A stretch of DNA of 61,249 nucleotides from positions 1 through 61,249 of the forward strand of contig CAISTY010000084.1 of assembly GCA_903888515.1 (NCBI GenBank), read 5' to 3'. The stretch is from Akkermansiaceae bacterium. GTDB taxonomy: Bacteria; Verrucomicrobiota; Verrucomicrobiia; Verrucomicrobiales; Akkermansiaceae. Of the stretch, positions 1 to 9,400 are shown one piece after another. The position numbers were made by a program, and so were the translations under genes. How positions within the stretch are numbered: the stretch's first letter is position 1; each line of letters begins with the position of its first letter. The notes beneath the pieces were generated by a model. It searched no databases. It was not told the origin of the DNA and was given only the letters and a program-made list of their open reading frames with translations.

Positions 1-120
1 AAAGACGGCAAGCTGGTCAGTTGGGAGATCCAACCTGCCTCGCGGAAAAAAGACGTGACGGTTTGTCAGCCTCAATCAGCAACCTGCCAAAAAACACCAC
101 CAGCCAATCAAGACCGATGA
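1..120 (+). CDS. 3' end of an unidentified gene, possibly a glycoside hydrolase (partial)
   Basis: Frame 1 is open from the window edge to a TGA at 118-120 and encodes 39 residues. The segment KDGKLVSWEIQPASRKKDV resembles the C-terminal tail of large secreted sugar hydrolases such as family GH95, where a WKDGKLVEA-like strand ends the protein. This is inference from a very short tail. The minus-strand neighbour is convergent and is a GH38-like hydrolase, which fits a carbohydrate-degradation context. About 110 bases with no recognisable signal separate the two stop codons. Confidence 0.4.
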   Translation, partial: KDGKLVSWEIQPASRKKDVTVCQPQSATCQKTPPANQDR

Positions 121-229
121 AACAGCTCATCCTCGGGTACAAGTAACAGCCGTGTGCAACTGTAGTGAACACAGTATTCTGCTGGAAAGCCGGGGCGCGG
201 GGCGGCGAAGGCGGGTGGTGTTCGTGGTT

Positions 230-2797
230 TCAGGGGCTGAAGAGTCTCTGCATTACAATCGGGCTTTCCGGGCCGCCGGAGTTGATCAGAACCACTGGCT
301 CGGCAACAAGCGCGTCGGCCAGTTCCGCAGCGGCGGGCGTGTCGAGTTTCTCGCGCCAGACGAGGTCGAACTGGAATTCCATCACGCCGTGCTCGTCGGC
401 GACGAAGTTCGTATACCAGAAGTTATTGAAGAGCATTGCCAGCACACGCTCCGGATGCTCCGGCGGCGTCTGGCGGCGCGTCCAGATTTGCGGGCTGTCG
501 AAGCTGACCAACGGCGCGTCGCGGCTCACCCAGAGCCAGTGACCGTCCGGCGTGGCGTAGTCGGCCCATCCATCGAGCGCGATGTGATCGCGGCAGGAGC
601 CGGGAATCTGCTCCTTGAACGGCGTGAACGGCACGCCGCCGTTGCTCACGCGCGGGAGCGTGCCCTCGCACGGCAGCGTGAAGCCGGCGTAGAGAATCTC
701 CGGCGCTTCGGAGGAGATGCGGTTGAAGCGCAGCGTGACGCGGGCGCGCGGCTCGTTCTTCCAGAGTTCCAGCCGGCGCTGCGCCCATTCGACGCGCGGA
801 TGTTTCAGCCACTGCACATAGACCCGCGTGTGCGGCGTTTCCTCGACGGTCGCTTTGCCTTCCGCCGTGGCCGTCACCGTTTCGATGTGCTTCTTGCGCA
901 GTTCGTCGCCACGGGCGGAGCCGGCGGCGGCGCAGATGTCCTTGAGCAGCCAACGCGGTGCAAAAGCATTCACCTTCACCGCCAAGAACTCGCCGACGCT
1001 GCCGACGAACAACGGCTTCTTCATGCCGGCCCATTGCGCGGAAACCGGCCAGCCGTCGGCGTCGAGTTGGACTGAGACAGTGGCACGGGATTCCAGCCCG
1101 AGAGTGTCCTTCAACTTGGAGGAAGCCACGGGCTGGAAGCCCGTGCCACTTGCTACTTCCTTCTCTAGTCGCAGCTTCACGAAGCTGTCGGGCGCGAGGT
1201 TCTCGACCCAGAACTTCGCCGTCTGGTTTGGCACGTTGTCGGGGAACGTCGCCGCAGTGTTCTCGCGCGTGAGTTCGCCCGGATTCTTCGGCGCGCTCCA
1301 TGAGCGGATGCCATTCTCGAACAGTAACGGTAACCGTGCGCCCGTAGATGGATCGAGCAGCGAGTGGTAATCGTCACGCAGGCAGGTGGCGGGCATCCGC
1401 ACCCAGCCGCTGAACGGCTGGCGCGACGGGTTCGCCACGAACAACCCCTCGCCTTCGCGCAGCAACCGCGTCCGCGCGCGCTGCGAGAGCAGCCATTCTG
1501 CCTGGCCCATCGGCCGCCACGCGAGCATCGCCTTCTCGGCGAACTGCGCCTGCGTGTCGAGGGTCCACGGGAACGCCACGCTCCTACTCGATCCCCACGT
1601 GTGCTCATCGAAGAGGCTGAGGTCTTTGTAGAGCGAGTGCGCCTTGCTCGCGCCGGTGGCGGGCATCGGTCCCCAGAGCGGCGACTGCGCGGCGGCGAGC
1701 AACCGCTTGGCGACGCGCGTAGCGGCGACTTCGCGCGGGCCGGAAGGAACGCCGTTGGCCCACCAGTCGGTGAACTCGCCTTCGTGCTCCGGCACGTCGC
1801 CGCCGATGGCCTTCTCCATCGCCTGCATCGCCTTCGTCGCGGTGGTGAAGACCAGTTCCGGTTGCAAGCCGAGCTTGTTCCACGCCGCGATGAACTCGGG
1901 GATCGCCAGGAACGGCGGGTCGTTGTCCAAGCGCCAGTGGTTGGTCATCGAGAGCGTCAGCACGTTGTGCTTGTAGCCGCCTTTCTGGATGCGCGCGATC
2001 TGCTGGAGGCACTGCTTGTGCGCCGCCCGCAGCGACGCCTCATCCGTGCGGAAGAAATCGCCTGCGCGCGGCGGCCGGTAGCGTGTGTCGGACGCGAACG
2101 GCACCGGCCCGCGCCGCCACGGCGTGCTCTCGAAGAAATCGTAGCCGTGCGGATAGCTGTAGTTCAGATAGACAAACATCCGCCGCCCGTCGGGCATCTT
2201 CCACCAGAACGCCGACGGCCGTGCGAACGGCGGGCCGCCGCTGTCGCTGTTGATGCTCATGCAGAGCCGCGAGATACCGCGGTCGAGCAGCGCCATCGCG
2301 CCGGCGCGAGGGAAGCCGTTCACGTCGCTTTGCAGCGCGACCGCCGGCTTGAACTGCCGCCAGAGGTCTTCAGGAACCCAGTGCATCATCGTCCGCCATT
2401 GCGCCGCGTCGAGGAATGGCGCCTGGTTGCACGGCACCGCCGCCACGTCGAGCTGGCCGCTGCGCAGCGCCTTCAGGAAATCCTTCCGCCGCGCTGGCGA
2501 CGCCGCCTGCCACCAGTCGTCCACCACCATCAGCGACTCGGTAGTCCAGTGGAACTTCCGCTCTGCCGGCTTCGCCATCGTCGCCAGCACGCCATCGAGC
2601 GCGATGTCGAGGTAACGGCATTGCAGTTCCCGGCACACGCCCGGCGTGTCAGTGAAGCCGTTGTCGTTGTGCGAAAAGTGGATGATGTAGATGCGCTGGA
2701 TCGCGGAGGCCGCTGGTGCCGGCTCTGCGCCAGAAGTTGTTGTGGTGATGACTGCGACTGCCGCCAAAACCCAAAAGAGTTGTTTAATCGTTTTCAT
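230..2797 (-). CDS. Secreted GH38-like glycoside hydrolase
   Basis: This 855-aa protein starts at an ATG preceded by GAGAAG at SD distance and has a signal peptide (MKTIKQLFWVLAAVAVITTTTSGAEP). The reading frame stays open upstream to 2953, but that stretch is repeat sequence. The N-terminal half has GH38-type alpha-mannosidase architecture: IIHFSHNDNGFTD stands where the family has its metal-binding His-x-Asp strand, and LQSDVNGFPRAGAMALLDRG resembles the nucleophile region followed by a (beta/alpha)7 helix. The C-terminal half is beta-rich. I expect a secreted or periplasmic exo-glycosidase of unknown substrate. An in-frame palindromic repeat (1080-1149) is inserted at about residues 550-573 and adds SGTGFQPVASSKLKDTLGLE, so the enzyme tolerates or carries a foreign loop. 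Assignment to GH38 itself, rather than a related clan, is uncertain. Confidence 0.7.
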   Translation of the reverse strand: MKTIKQLFWVLAAVAVITTTTSGAEPAPAASAIQRIYIIHFSHNDNGFTDTPGVCRELQCRYLDIALDGVLATMAKPAERKFHWTTESLMVVDDWWQAASPARRKDFLKALRSGQLDVAAVPCNQAPFLDAAQWRTMMHWVPEDLWRQFKPAVALQSDVNGFPRAGAMALLDRGISRLCMSINSDSGGPPFARPSAFWWKMPDGRRMFVYLNYSYPHGYDFFESTPWRRGPVPFASDTRYRPPRAGDFFRTDEASLRAAHKQCLQQIARIQKGGYKHNVLTLSMTNHWRLDNDPPFLAIPEFIAAWNKLGLQPELVFTTATKAMQAMEKAIGGDVPEHEGEFTDWWANGVPSGPREVAATRVAKRLLAAAQSPLWGPMPATGASKAHSLYKDLSLFDEHTWGSSRSVAFPWTLDTQAQFAEKAMLAWRPMGQAEWLLSQRARTRLLREGEGLFVANPSRQPFSGWVRMPATCLRDDYHSLLDPSTGARLPLLFENGIRSWSAPKNPGELTRENTAATFPDNVPNQTAKFWVENLAPDSFVKLRLEKEVASGTGFQPVASSKLKDTLGLESRATVSVQLDADGWPVSAQWAGMKKPLFVGSVGEFLAVKVNAFAPRWLLKDICAAAGSARGDELRKKHIETVTATAEGKATVEETPHTRVYVQWLKHPRVEWAQRRLELWKNEPRARVTLRFNRISSEAPEILYAGFTLPCEGTLPRVSNGGVPFTPFKEQIPGSCRDHIALDGWADYATPDGHWLWVSRDAPLVSFDSPQIWTRRQTPPEHPERVLAMLFNNFWYTNFVADEHGVMEFQFDLVWREKLDTPAAAELADALVAEPVVLINSGGPESPIVMQRLFSP
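1080..1149. repeat. Palindromic repeat inserted in frame inside the GH38-like gene
   Basis: Arms 1080-1100 (GTGGCACGGGATTCCAGCCCG on the plus strand) and 1129-1149 are reverse complements at 20 of 21 positions, with a 28-nt spacer. On the coding strand the right arm reads GTGGCACGGGCTTCCAGCCCG and encodes the peptide SGTGFQPV. That peptide recurs across unrelated proteins in Verrucomicrobia and Planctomycetes as a translated intergenic repeat (recalled, not searched). The insertion keeps the frame. Confidence 0.75.
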
Positions 2798-3207
2798 ATC
2801 GTTCTTCTCAAGCTGAACGCGAGAAGCGCCCTGGACTGCTGCGAGCATCGCAGCTCTTCGGCTGGGTGATTCAAGCGTCGCCACTCCGAGAGCGGCAATC
2901 CTTGCCGCAGTCCATAGCCTTCGGCTCCACCGCCAATAAATGTGCTCTGCCAAGCCTCGTCCAGCATTTACCTATGCACCCGCCGCCGATATCAGAATGA
3001 ATTGTTGAAGCGGGTTTCCACTTCGCTTCCTTTCTGTGGACAACCGAAAGGTCGGACTTTCACTTCCCGGCGCAACAACCCCCATTTCCCCGGACCGACC
3101 ACCGGCTCTTCCATCGGCCTTCACCCCAAAAGCAGATTCCTAGCAATCAGACCTACAACGTCAAATCAACGGGGAAACTCGTGGGAATTCAAACTTCTTC
3201 CACGTGA
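2798..3207. repeat. Gene-free gap with two repeat elements
   Basis: The 410-nt gap between the two minus-strand genes holds a dyad element at about 2833-2913: outer arms GGACTGC/GCAGTCC at 2833-2839 and 2907-2913, with an inner perfect hairpin GCGGCAA-tcc-TTGCCGC at 2892-2908. It also holds copy A of a dispersed repeat (3077-3149, listed separately). The -35/-10 of the GH38-like gene must lie here, but no convincing boxes were seen. The open frames across the gap look like repeat translations, not genes. Confidence 0.6.
3077..3149 (-). repeat. Dispersed intergenic repeat family 1, copy A
   Basis: This ~73-bp unit has a plus-strand core running from CCCCCATTTCCCCGG through CACCGGCTCTTCCATCGG to CACCCCAAAAGC and CCTAGCAATC. 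The same order of blocks appears at 6023-6097, 10462-10541, 17213-17286 and, deleted, at 17861-17900. It lies 59 nt downstream of the stop of the minus-strand HzsA-like gene. Like the other copies it sits 3' of a minus-strand gene in the same orientation. Confidence 0.85.
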
Positions 3208-5835
3208 CTAGTTCCGGGTGCTGACTGCGTTTCGACCGGCATCATAGACCTTCCGGCCCTCGCGCAGGGCCTGCCAGACACCCTCTTCAATCTCTCGTCG
3301 GTGGTGCCAGGCATTCAAGCGCTCTTGATCAGCCGTGCAGGGCTGAAAACCGGGCATATCGGCCCGCGGATGTTCCGCCAGCATCGCCTGGCCGGCGCGA
3401 ATCAGGGCGAAGGCCTCCGTGTAGCCGGCGCTTTCGGCAGTCGGGAACGCCCGCAGGCAGGCGCTGCGCTCGGGCCGGGTGAAGTTCACCGGCAGTTCGC
3501 CCGAGGCCATCAAAGAACCGGGAGGCTTTGATCCGCCGATGTACTCGGTCACCGAGTTCCACCCCCAACGCTTGCCGTCCGGGGCTGCGGAGACAAGTTT
3601 GCCCAGTTGGAGCAGTTGCTGATGGTCCAGCGGGCTGCGGCCCCACGTGTTCGCGGTGTAATAGTCCTCGTACCGGGCGTAATAGGGAGCGTTGAGGTCA
3701 ATCCAGGTCACGATGCGGTCGAACTCCTCGGGCGAGAGCTTGACCTTTTCATGACCCGCACGGAGCAGGTCCACCAATCGGCTGCGGTGGGAACCCCAGG
3801 AATAAGGCGGCACGACAGGCAACGGCCCCGTGCCTACGATGCTGATCAGCGGCTTCGGCTCGTCCGGTTTCGGCAGGTGCCAGAGCGAGGGCGAACTGGC
3901 CATCAGCGTCACGTAAGAGGCGTTAAAGGCGAGCCCGAGGTCGCCGGTGAGATTCTGCTTCTCGCCGGGTCCCTTGCCGTAATCGTGGCAGCTGACGCAC
4001 TGGCGGTCGAGCACCGGCTGGACCTCAGTCACATAGCTGTAATCGCGTGCCGGCCCATACCACGGGGCAATACGGCTCGGCCCTCGCCGCAGCGCCAGCG
4101 AGACCGACCGCACAGGCGCTGACGACTGATACGCATGGCAGCCGACGCAGCCCGCTTTTTCCCCGGGCAACAGACTAGTGCCGCTACGCATGGACTGGAT
4201 CATCATTCCGTTCTCGTCCAGGAGCTGGAAGTAAACAAATCGCCGGGCCGGCACCTCGAAATAGGCCGAGCCATCCGCCTCGACCGGCACGGTTCCCAGT
4301 ACCCGCTTGCTGTTGTAATGGTTCCAACACACAGCGGTGGGATGGTGGGAATCGCCGTCGCCCGGTGCGGCCCAATCGCCGATACCCGAAGCCGGATAGG
4401 TCAGCTTGGCGGGTGCCTCGACGATACGCATCGTCTTCACGGCTCCCCGGCGCACACCGGCCATCGCCTCGCCCTGATACACATCCGTCACATAGAAGAG
4501 TCCAGTGTCAGTCTTCAGGTCGATTCGATCAGGAATCACGGGAGGACGAGGCTGCGCCGCCAGTGGCATCGGCTGGAAGCAACCGGGCGCTTCCCGGTGC
4601 AACAGCACCTCGTTGCCGAAGACATCCACCAGGAACAGCCCTACCTGGTTATCGGGTGCCATCGTCCGCGAGCACAGGAAGTACTTCTCGGAGAGCGGAT
4701 AGGGCATGGCATACTTCGGCCTTACGCCGACAAAACTATCGTAGCTGCCCACGCGGCCGACGACGTTCCACTCCGCCAAACGGGAGCGAATGTCAGCCGG
4801 CCAGGTGCGTATCCATGTGGACGGGCCCTCACTGCCCCGGTGCGGATCGACGAGCACCAGCGCCCCCCACTCGTTGTCGTGGACACTGCCGAAAACACAA
4901 ACAACCTGGCTGGAGTCGGGAATACCTCGTGCGTCGAGCATGGCTCCCGGCTGCCAGGTAAGGCCGCCATAGAGCAGCGACTGGCTGGTGCCGTCGGGAT
5001 TCGCCGTCCAAAGCCCATAGGCCGAGGAGAAGTGCTTGTCCACGTATTCCCACCGCGAGTAGAGAAAGCGGCCATCCGGCAGCAGGCTGCTGCGGCCTTC
5101 GAAGAGCGTGTTGTAGCCGATCTGGTGGATATTGGCTCCGTCGGCCTCCATCAGAAACAGGCTGGCCATAAGATGCCGCTGGCAATGGATGTACTTCGGC
5201 TCGCGGGTCGAGCTGAACAGGATTCTCCCATTTGGCAGATAGACCGGCTGGATGTCGGAGACGTGCGGCGCAAAAGTGAGCTGTCGCAGGTGACCGCCAT
5301 CCGTGTCGATCTCATACAGGTGGTAATCGTCCTTAGCATCGCGGCGCATGGAGAAGAGGATGCGCTTCCCATCGAAATGGACAACCGGGTCGCGAGCGAT
5401 GCCCTGCGGCACGTCCAAGAGCACACGCGACGTGCCAGTGGCCGGGTCGAGCACCTTCAGTTGGCTGCCGCCCCGAAAGAAGCCTGCCACCACGGGCTCG
5501 TTCCTCTGGTACATCGTCTCATCCGGGCCGTGGGTGTTGACATACTGCGGGCGTCGGACAAACAGGATCGGCTGGCGGCTTACTAATGGATTGGCGACCA
5601 GCGCTTCGCGCTGCAGGGTCAGGAACTCCTCCTCCGTCTGCACCGCTGCCAGAAGGCGGAGATACTCGTCGGCTCGCAAGTAGGCATTCGGAAAACTGAC
5701 AGCCAGGTCCCGAATGGCCTGGCCCAACGCCTCCTTGTTAGTGGCCTGCGCCCCGCGCACGCTCAACAGCAGCGTCAGCAGGCAAGCCACGCCCGTCACG
5801 GATCGTATCGCTGTCGCTCGGTCCTTCATGTCCAT
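3208..5835 (-). CDS. HzsA-related secreted di-heme c-type cytochrome with beta-propeller
   Basis: This 875-aa protein has a signal peptide (residues 1-31, ending RGAQA). A propeller region at about 85-480 has TolB/PD40-like blades, for example DGKRILFSMRRDAKDDYHLY and LPNGRILFSSTRE. Two c-type heme motifs follow, CVGCH near residue 562 and CVSCH near 613. The layout matches proteins annotated as HzsA-related (alpha subunit of hydrazine synthase, middle domain), which are common in Planctomycetes and Verrucomicrobia without anammox metabolism. No HzsB or HzsC partner is nearby, so hydrazine synthesis is not implied. A periplasmic or extracellular redox role is likely but the substrate is unknown. 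A second in-frame ATG two codons in (5829) could be the start. Confidence 0.75.
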   Translation of the reverse strand: MDMKDRATAIRSVTGVACLLTLLLSVRGAQATNKEALGQAIRDLAVSFPNAYLRADEYLRLLAAVQTEEEFLTLQREALVANPLVSRQPILFVRRPQYVNTHGPDETMYQRNEPVVAGFFRGGSQLKVLDPATGTSRVLLDVPQGIARDPVVHFDGKRILFSMRRDAKDDYHLYEIDTDGGHLRQLTFAPHVSDIQPVYLPNGRILFSSTREPKYIHCQRHLMASLFLMEADGANIHQIGYNTLFEGRSSLLPDGRFLYSRWEYVDKHFSSAYGLWTANPDGTSQSLLYGGLTWQPGAMLDARGIPDSSQVVCVFGSVHDNEWGALVLVDPHRGSEGPSTWIRTWPADIRSRLAEWNVVGRVGSYDSFVGVRPKYAMPYPLSEKYFLCSRTMAPDNQVGLFLVDVFGNEVLLHREAPGCFQPMPLAAQPRPPVIPDRIDLKTDTGLFYVTDVYQGEAMAGVRRGAVKTMRIVEAPAKLTYPASGIGDWAAPGDGDSHHPTAVCWNHYNSKRVLGTVPVEADGSAYFEVPARRFVYFQLLDENGMMIQSMRSGTSLLPGEKAGCVGCHAYQSSAPVRSVSLALRRGPSRIAPWYGPARDYSYVTEVQPVLDRQCVSCHDYGKGPGEKQNLTGDLGLAFNASYVTLMASSPSLWHLPKPDEPKPLISIVGTGPLPVVPPYSWGSHRSRLVDLLRAGHEKVKLSPEEFDRIVTWIDLNAPYYARYEDYYTANTWGRSPLDHQQLLQLGKLVSAAPDGKRWGWNSVTEYIGGSKPPGSLMASGELPVNFTRPERSACLRAFPTAESAGYTEAFALIRAGQAMLAEHPRADMPGFQPCTADQERLNAWHHRREIEEGVWQALREGRKVYDAGRNAVSTRN

Positions 5836-6022
5836 ACTCGCATGGAGGGGAATTTACCTTTATGACGCTGCCCGTCAACCAATCAGTTTACGAGGTCGTC
5901 AGATCAGTCCATCCGCGATCTGGCTCAAACCGACACAAAACCAGTCGAGGCATCATCGGGTGTTGCGCGCAAGTGGAAGAACACAAAGGGTACGCTAATC
6001 TCCGCCAATATGATGGCGAATG

Positions 6023-6097
6023 CACCCCCCAAGTTCCCCACCTTCCGGTCCGGCACCCGCTCTTTCAACGGCCTTCACCCCAAAAGCAATTTCCTAG
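6023..6097 (-). repeat. Dispersed intergenic repeat family 1, copy B
   Basis: The copy has the same block order as copy A: GCACCCCCCAAGTTCCCC, CCGGTCCGGCACCCGCTC, TTCAACGGCCTTCACCCC, AAAAGCAATTTCCTAG. It is interrupted exactly at its terminal CTAG by the element at 6098-6171. It lies about 350 nt downstream of the LRR gene stop. Confidence 0.8.
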
Positions 6098-6175
6098 TGT
6101 GGCCCGTCTTACAGAAAACACTTTAAGCGGTTTGATTTTCGAATAGTATGCAATCTGCTTGGCGGGCTACACTAG
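6094..6175. mobile_element. Possible MITE-like element with CTAG target duplication
   Basis: The termini are TGTGGCCCGTC (6098-6108) and, read inward from the other end, TGTAGCCCGCC (6171-6161). They match at 9 of 11 positions. The 74-nt element is flanked on both sides by CTAG (6094-6097 and 6172-6175), consistent with a 4-bp target duplication. Other copies of the host repeat read CCTAGCAATC at this point, so the insertion point can be inferred. There is no coding capacity, so it would have to move in trans. Confidence 0.5.
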
Positions 6176-6443
6176 CAGTTAAAAGCGGTTGATCATGTGG
6201 CGAATCATGGGTCCTTTGTCCCCCCCCCCCCGCAAACCTTTCCTGCCGCATTCCGGCTTTCCTCGCCGCCGCCGGGCAGGCATGCGCGGAGGCGATCATC
6301 TATCCGAACCACCCTGGAACAACCGGGGGTGGTTGCTGGAGCGCACTGTGGCCATTCTTAATGAACAACCGCTGCTGTTCCGCGATCTCCACCCGCGCGG
6401 TGATTTCCTCCTCAACGGAGTACGCATATGTTTTCACCGGCAC

Positions 6444-9400
6444 TCAATCCGCCTGCACCCGAACGAACAGCTTGCCGCCGGATGGAACCGCTGCGGACGA
6501 GAGCGTGACCGCCACCGTATCGACGTCGCCATGGGTGCCGGTTATGGTTTGAACCGCGGATTGATCCAGACTCCACGTCAACAGATCCGTGGTATAATGG
6601 ACCGTGTAGGATAGTCCGGTTCCGATACGCTTGGTATAACTGAATTGGTTGCCGATCAAACCGCTGGCGATCGGATTGACCGACGCGCCGGAGCGGGGGT
6701 CGAGACCAAAGGCGAATTCCTGGAGGTTGGTCATGGCGTCGCCATCCGGGTCACCGGTGGCTGACAGGTCGGGACTGGTGAAGACCGTCCAGTTCCAGCC
6801 GGAGATCCACAACTCAAAGGGGTCTGTTTCAGTCGATACGCCGCTGGTCAGGTCCGATTTGTTGCTGAGAGGATTATTCCAAGCACCATGGGTTGGCGTG
6901 AATGTCCTTACGACCAGATATTTCACCGTTCCCGGGTCATATCCCGTAATCATGATTGTACCGGCTGACTTGTTTGCTGTGCGATTGGCCGGGAGAAAGG
7001 AATAAGGCCCGCCCGCCGTATCGCTGATGCCGACCTCATAGTAACCGCCATCGCTGGTGTAGCTGATGGGATCCCATGCGAGGGATAATACTCCCGTCCC
7101 CACCCCTGCTAGGTGAACATTGGCGGGCGCAACCGTCTGAGTCAAAGCCCATCCGGGGTCCATGGTGTCAAGATAGCTGATGAGACCGGGATCATCCGCA
7201 GTCAGGCAATTATATTCGAGCATCAACTGTTTCACGCCATTCAGCGTGGAGATATTCGTCAAGTTGACGAATGAGGTGGGAATCCCGCCCGAAAACTGGT
7301 TGCTGCTCAGGGCCAGGGCTGTCAACTGGGTCATGCCTCCCAATGCGGACGGAATGGTCCCGCTGAGCTTGTTGATTCTTAAAGCCAGCGACGTTAATTT
7401 GGTCAAATCGGCGAGCCACGCCGGGATCGGCCCCGTCAGCTCGTTGCCTGACAAGACCAGATAATTGAGTTCGGTTAGCGCGTTCAATTCGGATGGAATG
7501 GTACCTGTCAGATTATTATAGCTGAGCGATAACTGCTTGAGGGTGGTCAAATTGCCCAATTCGGCGGGGATCGGCCCGGTGAACTGATTGCGATACATTA
7601 CCAGATTCTCAAGCATGACCATGTTCTCCAGCCAGGTGGGGATGGGGCCGGTCAAGCCATTGGTTGAGAGGTCAAAAGTAATCATCTTGGTAAGACCGGC
7701 CATGTTTGGCACAGCTCCGGACAACTGGTTGCGGTTCAGCCACAGACCCGTAAGATTCACTAGGTTGCCAAGCTCGGGTGGTATCGTGCCGGTCAGTTGG
7801 TTGAGCATGAGCGACAGGCTTTCAAGAGCGGCCAGATCGCCCAATTCCGCAGGAAGCGCTCCGGAAAGCTGGTTGTTGCTCATCCATAGATTTCTCAGAC
7901 TTGTGAGATTACCCAATTCCACGGGAATGCTTCCCGAGAATTTGTTATCGCTCAATTGCAGGGTATGCAGGTTGGCGAGAGCGCCCATGCCCGGCGGAAT
8001 GGAACCGGTCAGTTGGTTGCGGTCCAGCCACAAATCGTGCAAATTGGCGAGCGCGCCGATCTCCGGCGGGATGCCGCCGGTCAACAGATTCACCGAAAGT
8101 GACAGGCTTTGAAGATTCAGAAGCTGGCCCAGTTCGGCGGGGATCGTTCCGGAAAATTGATTGATACCCATCCACATAGATACCAGGTTCGCGAGACCGC
8201 CCAATTCCACAGGGATGTCTCCCGTCAATTGGTTATCGCTCAGTTGCAGGACCCGCAGATTGGCAAGATCGCCCAACTCGGCAGGGAGCGGACCGGACAG
8301 TTGGTTGTTGTCAAGCCATAACTCCACAACGTGTCCGTTCTCGGTATTCACACCAAACCAAGGCGCGGTGCCGGTCAGCCAGTTGGTGTTGTCCGTCCAG
8401 TTGTCCCCATCGGTGCTGTTATACAAAGCCACAAGGGCCTCGTACTCGATCTGCGGAACGCCGAGCGCGTTGGGGCTGGCGGAAACCTCGTTCGACGGGT
8501 CGCTGGTCAGGGTGGAAGGGTTGATCCAAAGTGGCAGAGTGACCGTCCTCACCACGAAGTAGTAGGTTTCGCCCTGAGTGAGATCGCCGATCTGCAGTGA
8601 CGATGCCCATTTGTCAGCCGTGCGATTCGCCGGGGCGAAGGAATATGGACCGCCGGGAGTATCACTGATGCCGACCTCGTAGTAGCCATCATCCCAGGCG
8701 TAAACGATCGGTTGCCAGGTCAATATCACCGAGGATGAATCCCCACCACTGACCGTCAGGTTGGTCGGCTCAATGGTCTGCGAGTCCTCCCCCCACGGCG
8801 CATGCGCGGCGAGATAGATCAGGAGATCCAGGTCAGATGCCTTGAGCTGGTTGGAACCAAGGTTAAGCGAGGTGATATTGGTAAGATTCGCCAGAGCCGC
8901 GGGAATTTCGCCATGCAACTGATTGCCCGCCAAATTGAGATTTTCGAGCAGCGTCAGATCGCCCAGTTCCGCGGGAATTTCGCCGGATAACAGATTCGAG
9001 TCAAGGTATAGCGAAAGCAAACCTGTAAGCAATCCAATGTCGGCCGGTATGGATCCTTCGAGAAGATTGTTGCTGAGGCCCAATGCTTCAAGATTGCCCA
9101 GTTGACCCAGCTCCGGCGGAATCTCACCGGTCAGTTGATTCGAGTATGCCCAAAACTGTTCAAGGTTAGTCAAATCGCCGATTGCCGCAGGGATGGTGCC
9201 CGTAAGCTGATTCTGGCTCAAGTCCAGGATTCTCAATGCCACCAGCTTGTCCATTGCGGCAGGAATTACGCCGCCAAGCTGGTTGTTGAACACCGTGAAA
9301 TTTTCCAATGACGACAGATTGCAAATCTCTGTGGGAAGGCTGCCGGACAGAGAGTTTTTATCGAGCCAAAGCCACTGCAGATTTTGCAGGTTTCCAATCT

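Larger units (their letters stand above)
5836..6443. other. Gene-free gap with dispersed repeat, small inverted-repeat element and C12 tract
   Basis: This 608-nt gap lies between the start of the HzsA-like gene and the stop of the LRR gene. It contains dispersed repeat copy B (6023-6097), a nested element with terminal inverted repeats (6098-6171), and a homopolymer of twelve C at 6220-6231. The remaining ~210 nt before the LRR stop have no convincing gene. The open frame there has arginine- and proline-rich composition typical of a shadow frame. Confidence 0.6.

Noticed and set aside
2798..2953. 52-codon N-terminal extension of the GH38-like protein
   Set aside because: The extension translates the dyad repeat at 2833-2913. 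The ATG at 2797 has an SD-like GAGAAG and a proper signal peptide.
2942..3211. Plus-strand open frame with a PHFPGP...GLHPKS peptide also found near 17.2 kb
   Set aside because: The shared peptide is the translated dispersed repeat; frames differ between copies and no start context is seen.
6189..6614. Plus-strand open frame overlapping the LRR 3' end
   Set aside because: It overlaps a well-supported gene, has shadow-type composition and includes the C12 run.
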